A stretch of DNA of 28,912 nt from a virus. Both the position numbers and the translations under genes were made by a program. Below, one piece after another: positions 14,596-21,693 of this stretch (position 1 is its first letter; each line of letters starts with the position of its first letter). The notes below the pieces were generated by a model that was not told the origin of the DNA, did not search any database, and was given only the letters and a program-made list of their open reading frames with translations. Location of the stretch: positions 1 through 28,912 of IMG/VR virus record IMGVR_UViG_3300037189_011430; one strand, given 5' to 3'.

Positions 14596-15395
14596 CACCA
14601 CTCCTCCTTCTTCAGGCCCTCGCTGAACACCCCGGCGAGGTTGCGGCCATTCAGGACGCCGCTGACCTCCAGCCGCAGCGCCTCCAGGCGCAGCATCAGC
14701 GGGGTTCCCTGCGCCACCTCCTGATAGCGCGCCAGGACATCTCCGGTGTGGCGCAGGCAGTCAGCGAGCGTGGTGTAAGCCACCCGCGCCAGGGTGCGGT
14801 CGGTGGGGCGGCCAGCAGCGGGCTTGCCGGCCTGCTCGACCATCAACGCCTCGATCATGGTCTGCGGCGTCGCGGCGCCGGTGAGGTAGGCAGCGTTCAC
14901 GTCATGCACGCCGCTGACCACCGCCTTGAACCGCTCCTGCGGCGTGCTGCCGGTCGAGCCGTAGCCACCCTCACCACGCTCGGTCTGGCTCAACTCCTCG
15001 GCCAACACGAACTCGGCGCGCACCACCGGGGCGATGACGCCCTGGGCGATCCGCATGCCGCGCGTCACGATGAAGGGCTTATCACCGGAGTTGTAGAGGA
15101 TGACCTGCACCTCGCCCCTGAAGTCGCTGTCGACCGTGCCGGGCGAGTTCACCACCATGAGGCCGGCCTTCAGCGCGTGACCGCTGCGCGGCCGAACCTG
15201 CATCTCATGGCCCGGCGGCACCTCGAAGCAGAAGCCGGTCGGGATCAGGGCGCGCTCGCCGGGCTGGATGGCGCACTGGCCAGTGTGGTTCACGGCAGAC
15301 GACAAATCGAAGCCGGCCGCGCCGGGGGTGGCGTAGGCCGGGAGGTCCAGCCCCTCGCCGTGCGGCAGGCGCCGCAGCTTCACGATCTGGCTCAT
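14595..15395 (-). CDS. dut: dUTPase with C-terminal extension
   Basis: A 266-aa protein whose first 150 residues are a complete trimeric dUTPase: motif I AAGFDLSS (26-33), motif II PRSG (69-72), motif III GTVDSDFRGEVQV (86-98), motif IV RIAQGVIAPV (115-124) and motif V RGEGGYGSTG (140-149). It hydrolyses dUTP to dUMP, keeping uracil out of phage DNA and feeding thymidylate synthesis. Residues 151-266 form an unknown helical extension not found in usual dUTPases of about 150 aa. The start at ATG 15395 overlaps the preceding stop as ATGA. The neighbouring deoxyribosyltransferase-like gene supports a nucleotide-metabolism unit. Confidence 0.92.
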   Translation of the reverse strand: MSQIVKLRRLPHGEGLDLPAYATPGAAGFDLSSAVNHTGQCAIQPGERALIPTGFCFEVPPGHEMQVRPRSGHALKAGLMVVNSPGTVDSDFRGEVQVILYNSGDKPFIVTRGMRIAQGVIAPVVRAEFVLAEELSQTERGEGGYGSTGSTPQERFKAVVSGVHDVNAAYLTGAATPQTMIEALMVEQAGKPAAGRPTDRTLARVAYTTLADCLRHTGDVLARYQEVAQGTPLMLRLEALRLEVSGVLNGRNLAGVFSEGLKKEEW

Positions 15396-15850
15396 GCCGC
15401 ATGCACCTCCGGCAAGCAGTCCAGGGCTTCGATGACCTGCTGCACGGTGGTGTGGATGCCGTCGGCCAGGAGATACATCAGCTCCGGCTCGAAGCCCTTC
15501 TCGTTCAGTAGGATGAAGGTCGGCTTGCCCCGGCCGACCATGTAGCCAGCCTCGATGTGGGCGCTGCGGCCCGAGGGCAGCAGCAGGACGCACGTATCGG
15601 CCCAGTCCATCGCCGCCTTGTCGAGGGCGAAGCCGGCGGCCGGGATGCCGCCGTGGATCAGATTGGCGTACTTCTCGGGCGTCCAGTCCTGCCACGCCGG
15701 GTCCATCTCCCTCCAGGCGAAGCCGGTGTTGCCCGGTGCCGGGTTGCGGAAGTCGTAGCAGAGGTGGCCAGCCTCGCGCAGCGCGGCCAGCACGTCGAAG
15801 TAGATCGGGTTGCGCCAGGAGCTGGCGAGGTAGATGCGGCGGGCGGCCAT
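15392..15850 (-). CDS. Nucleoside 2-deoxyribosyltransferase-like protein
   Basis: A 152-aa protein beginning MAARRIYLASSWRNPIYFDV, with the N-terminal strand and polar loop typical of the nucleoside 2-deoxyribosyltransferase fold, then a Trp-rich middle and CVLLLPSGRSAHIEAGYMVG near residues 87-106, matching the conserved substrate/catalytic Glu segment. The family cleaves or transfers N-glycosidic bonds of deoxynucleosides; some relatives are phage nucleotide-salvage enzymes. Start ATG 15850 follows AAGGAGG by 6-7 bases; an upstream TTG at 15880 is rejected. Exact substrate cannot be inferred. Confidence 0.72.
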   Translation of the reverse strand: MAARRIYLASSWRNPIYFDVLAALREAGHLCYDFRNPAPGNTGFAWREMDPAWQDWTPEKYANLIHGGIPAAGFALDKAAMDWADTCVLLLPSGRSAHIEAGYMVGRGKPTFILLNEKGFEPELMYLLADGIHTTVQQVIEALDCLPEVHAA

Positions 15851-15941
15851 GTCGGCCCTCCTTGGTTTGTTGGTTGGCAAGATGCCCGGCTCCCCGTCTT
15901 CCCGCTGTATGCGCCTGCGAGCCGCAGCCTGCGCGGGTTGA

Positions 15942-15959
15942 CCCCGGCCGAGGCCGGGG
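15942..15959 (-). other. Hairpin between SPFH gene and NDT-like gene
   Basis: A 7-bp stem, CCCCGGC/GCCGGGG, with 4-base loop CTCG lies in the 170-base gap 15851-16020. TCAACCCG follows on the minus strand, so a T-run is missing. It may be a partial terminator or a stabiliser of the SPFH transcript. No promoter of reasonable quality was found in this gap. Confidence 0.4.
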
Positions 15960-16020
15960 CAGAAGGGGTGGATACGCCGCGCCGGGCGGCAGCGTCGGAA
16001 AGGGCAGGCTCCGGCGTCGG

Positions 16021-17028
16021 TTACCGCGAGGCGGTCTGGCCCGGCAGCGTCAGCAGCGGGATCGGGGCGCTGGCGTAGAGGTTCTGCGGCAGCGTGCCAT
16101 TCCAGCGCTCGGCCGTGCGGAGCTGCACCAGCAGCGGGTTGCTGCCCAGCGCCTTGGCCTGCGCTTCGATGGACGCCGCCTCAGCCTCGCCGCGCAACCG
16201 GATCGCGTCGGCCTGGGCCTGCGCCTCCAGCTTCTGGCTATCGGCCCGGCCGCGCGCCGCCTCGATGGCGGCATTGGCCTCACCCTTGGCGCGCTCGACC
16301 GCCGAGACGGCGTCGGCCGTGGTGCGGGCCTGATTCTGCTGGGCCACCGCCGCCAGATCGACCGCCCGGCGATACTCGGGGCTGTAGTCGAAGTTGACGA
16401 GCTGGAGGTCGACCACCTCGACGCCATACAGCGCCATGGCCTGCTCCCGCACATGGCCCAGCAGCGCCGTCACTATGGCGGCCCGCTGGGTCGGGATCGC
16501 CTCGGCGTGGCGCTGGCCGACCTCGATCTTGGCCCGGTCGATCACCATCGACTGGAGCCGCTGGTCGACGTTGCGACCCTGGCGAAACACCCGCTCGACG
16601 CTCTCGGCCGGAACCTGCCACTGGACGGTGATGTCGAGGTCGACGTGCTGCGGCTGGGCACCGCTGGTGAACGTCTCCAGCTTGGTCAGCGTCAGGGTCT
16701 GGAGGCCCAGGCTGACCAGCTCGATGCCGTCGATCCAGGGCGCCTTCAGGTGCAGGCCAGGGCCAGCGACATAGCTGAACCCGCCGTTGCGGGTGACCAC
16801 GGCACGCTCACGCTCATGCACGCTGAACAGGCCGGAGATGACGGTCGCCAAAATGGCCACGCCACCAACGCCGTAGATGATGCGGCGGCCGAGGCGGCGG
16901 GCGGCGGCGCGGCCGGCCTCAGCGGCCTCACGCTCAACCCGGTCGCGGTATTCTTGCGGGCTTTCAGGGCGCCCCGCCGTGGCGTTCATTGCGGGGTTGC
17001 TCATCATGCTGTCGTTGCGCGGGGGCAT
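16021..17028 (-). CDS. SPFH/Band 7 domain membrane protein
   Basis: A 335-aa protein. A charged cytoplasmic N-terminus (1-49) precedes one transmembrane helix (about 50-70, IIYGVGGVAILATVISGLFS), then a Band 7/SPFH domain (72-230) with the ERAVVTRNGGF and GPGLHLKAPWID blocks typical of prohibitin/HflK-type proteins, and an Ala/Glu-rich coiled coil (about 230-290). SPFH proteins form large membrane rings and in bacteria control the FtsH protease. ATG 17028 has GGAGGAGG upstream. Phage copies are uncommon. A role in protecting phage factors from FtsH, or in membrane remodelling, is inferred only. Confidence 0.88.
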   Translation of the reverse strand: MPPRNDSMMSNPAMNATAGRPESPQEYRDRVEREAAEAGRAAARRLGRRIIYGVGGVAILATVISGLFSVHERERAVVTRNGGFSYVAGPGLHLKAPWIDGIELVSLGLQTLTLTKLETFTSGAQPQHVDLDITVQWQVPAESVERVFRQGRNVDQRLQSMVIDRAKIEVGQRHAEAIPTQRAAIVTALLGHVREQAMALYGVEVVDLQLVNFDYSPEYRRAVDLAAVAQQNQARTTADAVSAVERAKGEANAAIEAARGRADSQKLEAQAQADAIRLRGEAEAASIEAQAKALGSNPLLVQLRTAERWNGTLPQNLYASAPIPLLTLPGQTASR

Positions 17029-17209
17029 GTGCCCTCCTCCTGTTGGATGTGGTGGCCGTCTTTCCGGCCTGTCACGCCATGAGCTGCGTTTGCTCTGGGT
17101 TTTTTACGCCCGCGCCGCTTGATCCCAGCAACGACGACGCGGGGTGCCCAGGTCTGGCCCTGGACGCGCCCCTCTTGCCTTTCGGCCCCGGAGGAACGGG
17201 TCTGGACCC
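17029..17209 (-). promoter_or_regulatory. Gap upstream of the SPFH gene; weak promoter candidate
   Basis: The 181-base gap has no gene. Reading the minus strand, TTGCTG and CGTAAA are 17 bases apart near 17103-17131, and a short stem GGCCG/CGGCC (17053-17068) lies between them and the ribosome-binding site, the same order as in the early-gene leaders. The leader ends CCAACAGGAGGAGGGCACATG-like, close to those of other early genes. The promoter boxes are weak. Confidence 0.3.
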
Positions 17210-17821
17210 CTAGAAGGGGATGTCGTCGTCGAGGTCGCCGCCACCCCTGGGGGCATCCCACTGGCCGCCACCACGGCCACCGCCGCCGCGCTGACCATCG
17301 CCGCCGGTGCCGCGACCGCCGCCATAGCTCGCCTGCCCACCACCCTGCGGCCGGCCACCACCGCCGCCCGCCGCGTGGCCACCGCTGGGAGCGGCGCCAT
17401 TCCCGCCGGCCGCAGGCCGCTGCTGCTGCTGCTGGCCTCCCCGGTCATCCTGGCGGGCATCCCCGCCACCCTGCTGCCGGCCGCCGATCAGGGCAATATC
17501 ACCCCGGAACTGCCGCAGCACGACCTCGGTGCTGAACTTGTCGGCGCCGCTGGCGTCCTGCCACTTGCGGGTTTCGATCTGGCCTTCGAGGTAAACCTCG
17601 CTGCCCTTGAACAGGTAGCGCTCGGCAATCTCCCCCAGCTTCTCGTTGAAGATGGCGACCCGATGCCACTCGGTACGCTCTTGCCGGTTGCCATCCTTGT
17701 CCTTCCACGTCTCAGACGTGGCGACCGACAGGTTCACGACCTTGCCGCCGTTCTGGAAGTTGCGGACCTCCGGGTCTTTGCCCAGGCGGCCGACGAGGAT
17801 GACCTTGTTGACTCCAGCCAT
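17210..17821 (-). CDS. ssb: Single-stranded DNA-binding protein
   Basis: A 203-aa SSB. The N-terminal OB-fold (about residues 1-112) starts [20 protein letters not shown] and has the family blocks [15 protein letters not shown] and [14 protein letters not shown] Gly/Gln/Arg-rich disordered linker of about 85 residues follows, ending with the acidic tip DDDIPF that recruits replication and repair partners. It coats single-stranded DNA in phage replication and recombination. ATG 17821 overlaps the upstream stop (TAATG) and has AAAGGAA before it. The length is typical of bacterial SSBs. Confidence 0.97.
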   Translation of the reverse strand: MAGVNKVILVGRLGKDPEVRNFQNGGKVVNLSVATSETWKDKDGNRQERTEWHRVAIFNEKLGEIAERYLFKGSEVYLEGQIETRKWQDASGADKFSTEVVLRQFRGDIALIGGRQQGGGDARQDDRGGQQQQQRPAAGGNGAAPSGGHAAGGGGGRPQGGGQASYGGGRGTGGDGQRGGGGRGGGQWDAPRGGGDLDDDIPF

Positions 17822-18012
17822 TACGGTTCCTTTCCGAACACGTCGTTAAGTCCCGGCGCGAGCGCTTCCCGCACCTGGGTAGTGGTGAGCGTCGGCCCCC
17901 TGCTGGGCCTCCGGCGCTCGAAGACCTCGAAGGCGATGATGAAGCCAGCGAGGCCACATACCCCCGCCAGCTCGATCAGCGCCGCCAGCAACCTCAGCAT
18001 CTCCGGCGTCAT
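17821..18012 (-). CDS. Small membrane protein (63 aa)
   Basis: A 63-aa protein with one clear transmembrane helix at about residues 5-30 ([20 protein letters not shown]) followed by a basic FERRR stop-transfer and a 30-residue cytoplasmic tail. ATG 18012 has AGGAG 6 bases upstream and ATGA overlap with the preceding gene. The tail segment [20 protein letters not shown] resembles the N-terminus of the capsid protein (TTSQVRDLLLPGLNNIFSQY), an odd similarity. Function is unknown. Confidence 0.65.
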   Translation of the reverse strand: MTPEMLRLLAALIELAGVCGLAGFIIAFEVFERRRPSRGPTLTTTQVREALAPGLNDVFGKEP

Positions 18013-18212
18013 GCCGGCTCCTGCGGGGTGGCCTTGCCGTCATCACCGATCCGCTCGACGCCGACGACCTGCAAGCTCTTGAAGGCGGGTCTGGTGCCGT
18101 GGATGGCGTAGAGGGCCTTTTCGGCCAAGGCTTGGTTGGGGGCGATGCGGTCATCGCTGAACACCTGGGTGCCACCACCCTGCTGGCGGTAGCGGATGCG
18201 AAAGGTCGGCAT
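18009..18212 (-). CDS. Small hypothetical protein
   Basis: A 67-aa soluble protein starting MPTFRIRYRQQGGGTQVFSD, with a strand-strand-helix-strand look (small alpha/beta sandwich). It follows the 61-aa gene by two bases and overlaps the membrane-protein gene as ATGA. The ribosome-binding site is weak, so coupling to the upstream gene is likely. The family is not recognised. Confidence 0.6.
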   Translation of the reverse strand: MPTFRIRYRQQGGGTQVFSDDRIAPNQALAEKALYAIHGTRPAFKSLQVVGVERIGDDGKATPQEPA

Positions 18213-18214
18213 GG

Positions 18215-18400
18215 TCAGTAGGGCCGGTCGGCAATCGACGGGATCACCTGGGTGGCGACGGCCACCACCGGCGGGGAGGTCAGCTCGCGGCGGTGCAGCA
18301 GCAGCGCGGCATGGGCTTCGCGGGCAGCGGTATTGCCCTGCTTGGCAATGGCCTCGATCAGCACGATGGCCCGGTTGAGGTCGGGGTAGACGGCGGTCAT
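18215..18400 (-). CDS. Small hypothetical protein with conserved leader
   Basis: A 61-aa, mostly helical protein beginning MTAVYPDLNRAIVLIEAIAK. The ATG at 18400 sits in the conserved block GGAGGGTCACATGACC shared with other early genes, and a sigma70-like promoter and GC hairpin lie just upstream. It heads the transcript for SSB and the SPFH gene. The family is not recognised. Confidence 0.63.
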   Translation of the reverse strand: MTAVYPDLNRAIVLIEAIAKQGNTAAREAHAALLLHRRELTSPPVVAVATQVIPSIADRPY

Positions 18401-18421
18401 GTGACCCTCCTGTTGGTGGGG

Positions 18422-18440
18422 CCGGCTCGATGCCGGCCCG
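18422..18440 (-). other. 5' leader hairpin of the 61-aa gene
   Basis: GGCCGGC and GCCGGCC (7-base arms) with loop ATCGA lie between the promoter and the ribosome-binding site, very close to the expected 5' end of the mRNA. Equivalent hairpins occur at the other early promoters. Confidence 0.55.
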
Positions 18441-18443
18441 GTG

Positions 18444-18472
18444 ATGTTGAAGCCCGGCACCCGCCATGTCAA
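18444..18472 (-). promoter_or_regulatory. Sigma70-like early promoter (a)
   Basis: -35 TTGACA (18467-18472) matches consensus, 17-base spacer, -10 CAACAT (18444-18449, three of six). The ten bases before the -35 are CACTCGCTGG, a weaker form of the shared AACTTGnCnG pattern. It would drive the 61-aa gene and onward through ssb. Confidence 0.6.
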
Positions 18473-18496
18473 CCAGCGAGTGCATTGTTCTATGCG

Positions 18497-19003
18497 CTAT
18501 GCACCAGATTGTCGCATCATGGCGCAGCGGCAGCCCCGGTCGCCAGGGCTGCTGCACTCCTCGCTGGGCAGGCACGCCACCCAGGCGGCCGGCGGCGGCT
18601 CGGGGATCGCCACCACCTCAGCCTTGCGCGTCTCCAGGGTCCAGGCTCGGCCAAGGCCATGCTTCCGGCGCCACGCGGCGAACGCCTCGGCCAGCATCTT
18701 CTCCAGATCGGCCTTCTGCTGCGCCGAGGGCGACATCGACAGCTCACCATCCTCATCCTGCCGCTCCTCATTCGCGTCGTGCCATTCCTCCAGCACGTTG
18801 TCGGCGTCGAAGAACTTGTCGGTCAGCACCTCGGGGCGGCCCTCGCAGATCGTGACCTCGCCGTCGATGCCGTCGCGCTTGGCAGCCGTCAGCGCCTCCT
18901 CCAGCGCGGCCTCCCGGCTGTTGCCGCTGATGTAGTAGCGCTCCGGCTCGGAACCCCACCCCCAGACCCAACCCCATTCGGCGTCGCGCGGGTCAGCCGG
19001 CAT
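18497..19003 (-). CDS. Hypothetical protein, Cys-rich C-terminus
   Basis: A 168-aa acidic protein starting MPADPRDAEWGWVWGWGSEP; AAGGAGG stands 6 bases before ATG 19003. Trp-rich N-terminus, then a helical acidic middle (AALEEALTAAKRDGIDGEVT) and a C-terminus with four cysteines (CLPSEECSSPGDRGCRC) that may bind metal. It overlaps the preceding gene by 11 bases. No membrane segment and no recognised family. Confidence 0.65.
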   Translation of the reverse strand: MPADPRDAEWGWVWGWGSEPERYYISGNSREAALEEALTAAKRDGIDGEVTICEGRPEVLTDKFFDADNVLEEWHDANEERQDEDGELSMSPSAQQKADLEKMLAEAFAAWRRKHGLGRAWTLETRKAEVVAIPEPPPAAWVACLPSEECSSPGDRGCRCAMMRQSGA

Positions 19004-19307
19004 CAGGGGCCTCCTTCAGCTTCATCTGCTTGTCGTTGATCTGCCGTCGCACCGTGGCGCCGGCGCGCAGGCCGTTCATCCTGCTGGAGGCCCAGCGCTC
19101 CCCGGTCGGGGTGACGAAGCTGCGGCGGGTCTTCACCACCTCGCCGATGTCGGGCAGCGTGCCGATGGCCAGGATGTGCAGCTCGACCGAGCCGACCTCG
19201 GCATCGCCGTCGTCGCCGAACAGCCAGCCGCCGGTGTCGGGGCAGGAGCGGAACAGGACCGGGCCGGTCCAGACCTGACCCTTGGCCAAAGGGAGCTTAG
19301 AACGCAT
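18993..19307 (-). CDS. Hypothetical beta-rich protein
   Basis: A 104-aa protein with alternating strands (KGQVWTGPVLFRSCPDTGGW and SVELHILAIGTLPDIGEVV) and a C-terminal ARKLKE-like basic helix. GGAGG is about 9 bases before ATG 19307 and the start overlaps the upstream stop. No cysteine cluster or membrane segment. The family is not recognised. Confidence 0.62.
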   Translation of the reverse strand: MRSKLPLAKGQVWTGPVLFRSCPDTGGWLFGDDGDAEVGSVELHILAIGTLPDIGEVVKTRRSFVTPTGERWASSRMNGLRAGATVRRQINDKQMKLKEAPDAG

Positions 19308-19560
19308 GGGGTGGGGCCTCCTTGCGCGGCAACGGCTTCCCAGCCGCGTCGCGGGCCAGCTCCAGCGAGCCAGCGTTCAACGTGCGCTCGACCGGCTTCA
19401 CGCCAGCGCGCCCCACATCAAAGCGGATGTAGTAGCCCCGCTCATTGGCAGGGATCGCCGTCCCGAAGATGCTGATGACCGTGCCGGCCCGGCGGGAGGC
19501 CGCCATGCGGGCAAGGTCGCGGTCGCGCCAGCCAACGGCCTCCACCAAGCGCACCTTCAC
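19297..19560 (-). CDS. Hypothetical protein, overlapped by an HTH frame
   Basis: An 87-aa frame from GTG 19560 with AGAGGGAG about 10 bases upstream. Coding character is good, with a folded-looking middle (RAGTVISIFGTAIPANERGY). It overlaps the end of the upstream HTH gene by about 119 bases in the -1 frame, unusual here where overlaps are mostly 4 bases. It may be a separate gene or the second half of the HTH gene after a frameshift. Family not recognised. Confidence 0.55.
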   Translation of the reverse strand: MKVRLVEAVGWRDRDLARMAASRRAGTVISIFGTAIPANERGYYIRFDVGRAGVKPVERTLNAGSLELARDAAGKPLPRKEAPPHAF

Positions 19561-19744
19561 CCTCGCTGAACTCCCTCTGCGCCTCCTGGGCGCGATCCTG
19601 CGCCACGCGCACCGCCATGCGTTTCAGGCCGCCTACGCTGTAGCCCAGCCGGGCGGCGATCACCGGATGGGTCAGGCCCTCCTGGCGCAGCTTGTCGCGC
19701 CTGCGGATCAGCTCGGCGCGCTGCTCTGGGGTCAGGTTAGCCAC
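19442..19744 (-). CDS. Small HTH protein, possible frameshift at 3' end
   Basis: A 100-aa frame from GTG 19744 with GAGGAGG 7 bases upstream. Residues 1-60 (MANLTPEQRAELIRRRDKLR, then HPVIAARLGYSVGGLKRMAV) are a helix-turn-helix of the kind that recognises DNA. From about residue 63 the sequence turns into Gly/Pro/His/Arg low complexity, because another frame (19297-19560) is the better coding frame there. Either the protein simply ends in junk, or a -1 shift joins both frames into a protein of about 148 aa. Confidence 0.5.
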   Translation of the reverse strand: MANLTPEQRAELIRRRDKLRQEGLTHPVIAARLGYSVGGLKRMAVRVAQDRAQEAQREFSEGEGALGGGRWLARPRPCPHGGLPPGRHGHQHLRDGDPCQ

Positions 19745-20516
19745 CGGGCGCCTCCTCAGCCTTGGCTGCCGGAGCGCGGCGAACCTCCCTCAGCCAGGGC
19801 CACAACTCGTCGGGATCGAACCCGCGCGCCCTGGCGACCACCTCCAGCGCCGTCACCCGGATCGGAAAGTCGACGCCCAGGAACTTCGCTACAGCGTCTC
19901 CGGTGCGGCTATGGCCGCCCTGGAAGCTCGGCGCCATCGTCAGCACAAGGCGCAGGGCCTCGGTGGCCATCGGCGCCGGGTCGGTCGGCGGCGGCGCCTC
20001 CTCCCCGGCCGGGCGGTACGGCACCCGGCTGTCGGCCGGCAGCAGCTTCCGCAGGCCGGCGACGGCCTCCTCGATGTTGGGGTGGCGCCGGCTGTAGCCG
20101 CCCTCGGCGTGGCGCTTGTGAAAGCGCAGCTCCAGGCCCCGCATGCGCGGGCTGATCGAGAGCCGGATGCGCGCCTCATGGCACAACAGCACAAGGAACG
20201 TCAGGCCGCAGCCATCGAAGGTGGCCAGCTCGCCGTGCCGCAGCGGGACCATCAGGTGATCCCATTCAGAGTCGTCGCTCTCGCTGCCCCACTCGATGCT
20301 ATCCCAGGTGATCGGCGCGTTGTAGATGCCGCCCAGAGACATGCCGATGATGTCGAAGACCCTGGCCTGGAAGGTCGTCAGCTTGTCGGGCGCCTGGGTC
20401 CAGCCGACCCGGCAGCCATGGCGGTCGACCTTCGGGCGGCGCTTGCTGGCCAGCGCTTTCGAGGCGCTGATGTTGCGCTGAACCCAGTCAGCGTGATCCA
20501 TGTCGAAGTAGCTCAT
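19737..20516 (-). CDS. Hypothetical protein (259 aa)
   Basis: The largest unknown of the early block, starting MSYFDMDHADWVQRNISASK at ATG 20516 with ATGA overlap. The first 130 residues look alpha/beta (TTFQARVFDIIGMSLGGIYN; LTFLVLLCHEARIRLSISPR), followed by a Pro-rich linker and a C-terminal helical part (ALEVVARARGFDPDELWPWL). No catalytic motif or membrane segment is visible. Not recognised. Confidence 0.65.
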   Translation of the reverse strand: MSYFDMDHADWVQRNISASKALASKRRPKVDRHGCRVGWTQAPDKLTTFQARVFDIIGMSLGGIYNAPITWDSIEWGSESDDSEWDHLMVPLRHGELATFDGCGLTFLVLLCHEARIRLSISPRMRGLELRFHKRHAEGGYSRRHPNIEEAVAGLRKLLPADSRVPYRPAGEEAPPPTDPAPMATEALRLVLTMAPSFQGGHSRTGDAVAKFLGVDFPIRVTALEVVARARGFDPDELWPWLREVRRAPAAKAEEAPGG

Positions 20517-20884
20517 GCCGGGAACATCTCGTCTTGCAGCTCGCGCAGCCGCGCGGCGGTCAGGTGCTTGGGGATGCGAGGGAACTCTCGCATGCGGCGC
20601 TTCAGCTCCTCCCAGACCGAGCTACGCGCCCGATCCTCCTCGAACACCGCGACGCTCGGCCAGACCGTGCCGCGACCATCCTCGACCGCGCGGGTCGCCT
20701 TGTTGATGCGGAGGCCGGCGTGCGGCCATTCCCGCTTCTCGCCCGGCAGGTAGGCGTAAGCCCAGATGCGGCCGACGCGGCCGATCAGGTGCCGCTCGGG
20801 GCCGCGCTCGACTTGGCCGGCGCGGCGGATGTGCCCCCTGTAGAGCTGGATGAAGACTTCATCCCCCGGCTTCAGGATGTCCAT
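20513..20884 (-). CDS. Hypothetical protein (123 aa)
   Basis: A basic 123-aa protein beginning MDILKPGDEVFIQLYRGHIR, suggesting a small beta-barrel N-terminus, with a helical, Arg-rich C-terminus (ELKRRMREFPRIPKHLTAAR). AGAGGGG stands before ATG 20884. It is preceded by a 15-bp leader stem and a sigma70-like promoter, so it begins a transcript. The family is not recognised. Confidence 0.65.
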   Translation of the reverse strand: MDILKPGDEVFIQLYRGHIRRAGQVERGPERHLIGRVGRIWAYAYLPGEKREWPHAGLRINKATRAVEDGRGTVWPSVAVFEEDRARSSVWEELKRRMREFPRIPKHLTAARLRELQDEMFPA

Positions 20885-20898
20885 TCTGACCCCTCTGC

Positions 20899-20941
20899 GA
20901 GGGGCATCGCCCGTTGCGGGATGCGGCGGGCAATGCCCCTC
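20899..20941 (-). other. Leader stem-loop before the 123-aa gene
   Basis: Arms at 20899-20913 and 20927-20941 pair over 15 positions with a 13-base loop. In DNA there is one mismatch, but in minus-strand RNA it becomes a G-U pair, so the stem is complete only as that transcript. It lies between promoter (g) and the ribosome-binding site. Confidence 0.6.
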
Positions 20942-20973
20942 CTTGGTGACGCTGGTCTATGCCCAGCGCTGAT

Positions 20974-21002
20974 GATGTATCGGTTCCTGGCCGCACCGTC
21001 AA
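20974..21002 (-). promoter_or_regulatory. Sigma70-like early promoter (g)
   Basis: -35 TTGACG (20997-21002, five of six), 17-base spacer, -10 TACATC (20974-20979). The expected start is near 20967, upstream of the 15-bp leader stem. It lies in the 169-base gap 20885-21053. The bases before its -35 box do not share the AACTTGnCnG pattern. Confidence 0.5.
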
Positions 21003-21053
21003 CAGGTCGTGATGGCAGTCGCGGTCATCGGCCGCTCGCGCGGTGTTGCGCGG

Positions 21054-21230
21054 TCAGGCTTCGAGAGCGTGCTGCTTGGCGTAGGCCAGGGCCTCTGCCC
21101 TGGTGTCGAAGCAGCCCAGGTAATCGTCAGCCTCCTTGCTGGCGAACATCTCGAAGACCTGCGCCGAGGCATCCCAGACCAGCCAGTATTCTCGGCTGCG
21201 GTGACGGTAGATCAAGGAAAGCTCGGCCAT
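21054..21230 (-). CDS. Small hypothetical protein (58 aa)
   Basis: A 58-aa gene starting MAELSLIYRHRSREYWLVWD at ATG 21230, one base after the stop of the 147-aa gene, with GGGAGG about 8 bases upstream. A beta-hairpin-like N-terminus and an acidic helix (CFDTRAEALAYAKQHALEA) give it a compact fold of the sort seen in small phage regulators. No named family. Confidence 0.65.
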   Translation of the reverse strand: MAELSLIYRHRSREYWLVWDASAQVFEMFASKEADDYLGCFDTRAEALAYAKQHALEA

Positions 21231-21231
21231 C

Positions 21232-21675
21232 TCAGCGGCCTCCCTGGGCGGCCTTCAGGGCGGCCCTCCAGTGGATGCTGTCGTTCAGCCAGAGCGGCCC
21301 GTTGATGCTGTAGGGGTCGTTGAAGGCCGCCTCGACCAGCAGCTTCGCCGCCTCCAGGGCGCTGACCTCGCTGCGCCCCCAGGTGATCCGCGACCGCCCG
21401 CCGGCCAGGGCCAGGAAGCCATGGGTGGCGGGGTCGGCCTTGGCGGTGATGACCACGCCGCGATGCTCGATGAACTCCGGCAGCTCGACCACGTCGAAGG
21501 TGCCGGGGTGCCAGTCGACATCACGGGCGATCAGTGGATGGTCGGCCGGGATACGCTGCCAGTCGCCGCGCAGCTCGGGCAGGATGTCCTGCGGGCTTTG
21601 GCCGGGCCGCATGTCGTGCGGGATCAGGACGAACGGCTCTCGCTTGCTCGGGAGCCAGATGGTGACGGCGGTCAT
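21232..21675 (-). CDS. Hypothetical protein with conserved leader (147 aa)
   Basis: Starts MTAVTIWLPSKREPFVLIPH at ATG 21675, inside the shared GGAGGGTCACATGACC block; an in-frame ATG at 21687 lies inside that ribosome-binding site and is rejected. The C-terminal part has a pattern of small alpha/beta domains (GRSEVSALEAAKLLVEAAFN) followed by SIHWRAALKAAQGGR. It has its own promoter and leader hairpin. No catalytic motif recognised. Confidence 0.65.
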   Translation of the reverse strand: MTAVTIWLPSKREPFVLIPHDMRPGQSPQDILPELRGDWQRIPADHPLIARDVDWHPGTFDVVELPEFIEHRGVVITAKADPATHGFLALAGGRSRITWGRSEVSALEAAKLLVEAAFNDPYSINGPLWLNDSIHWRAALKAAQGGR

Positions 21676-21693
21676 GTGACCCTCCATGGATGA

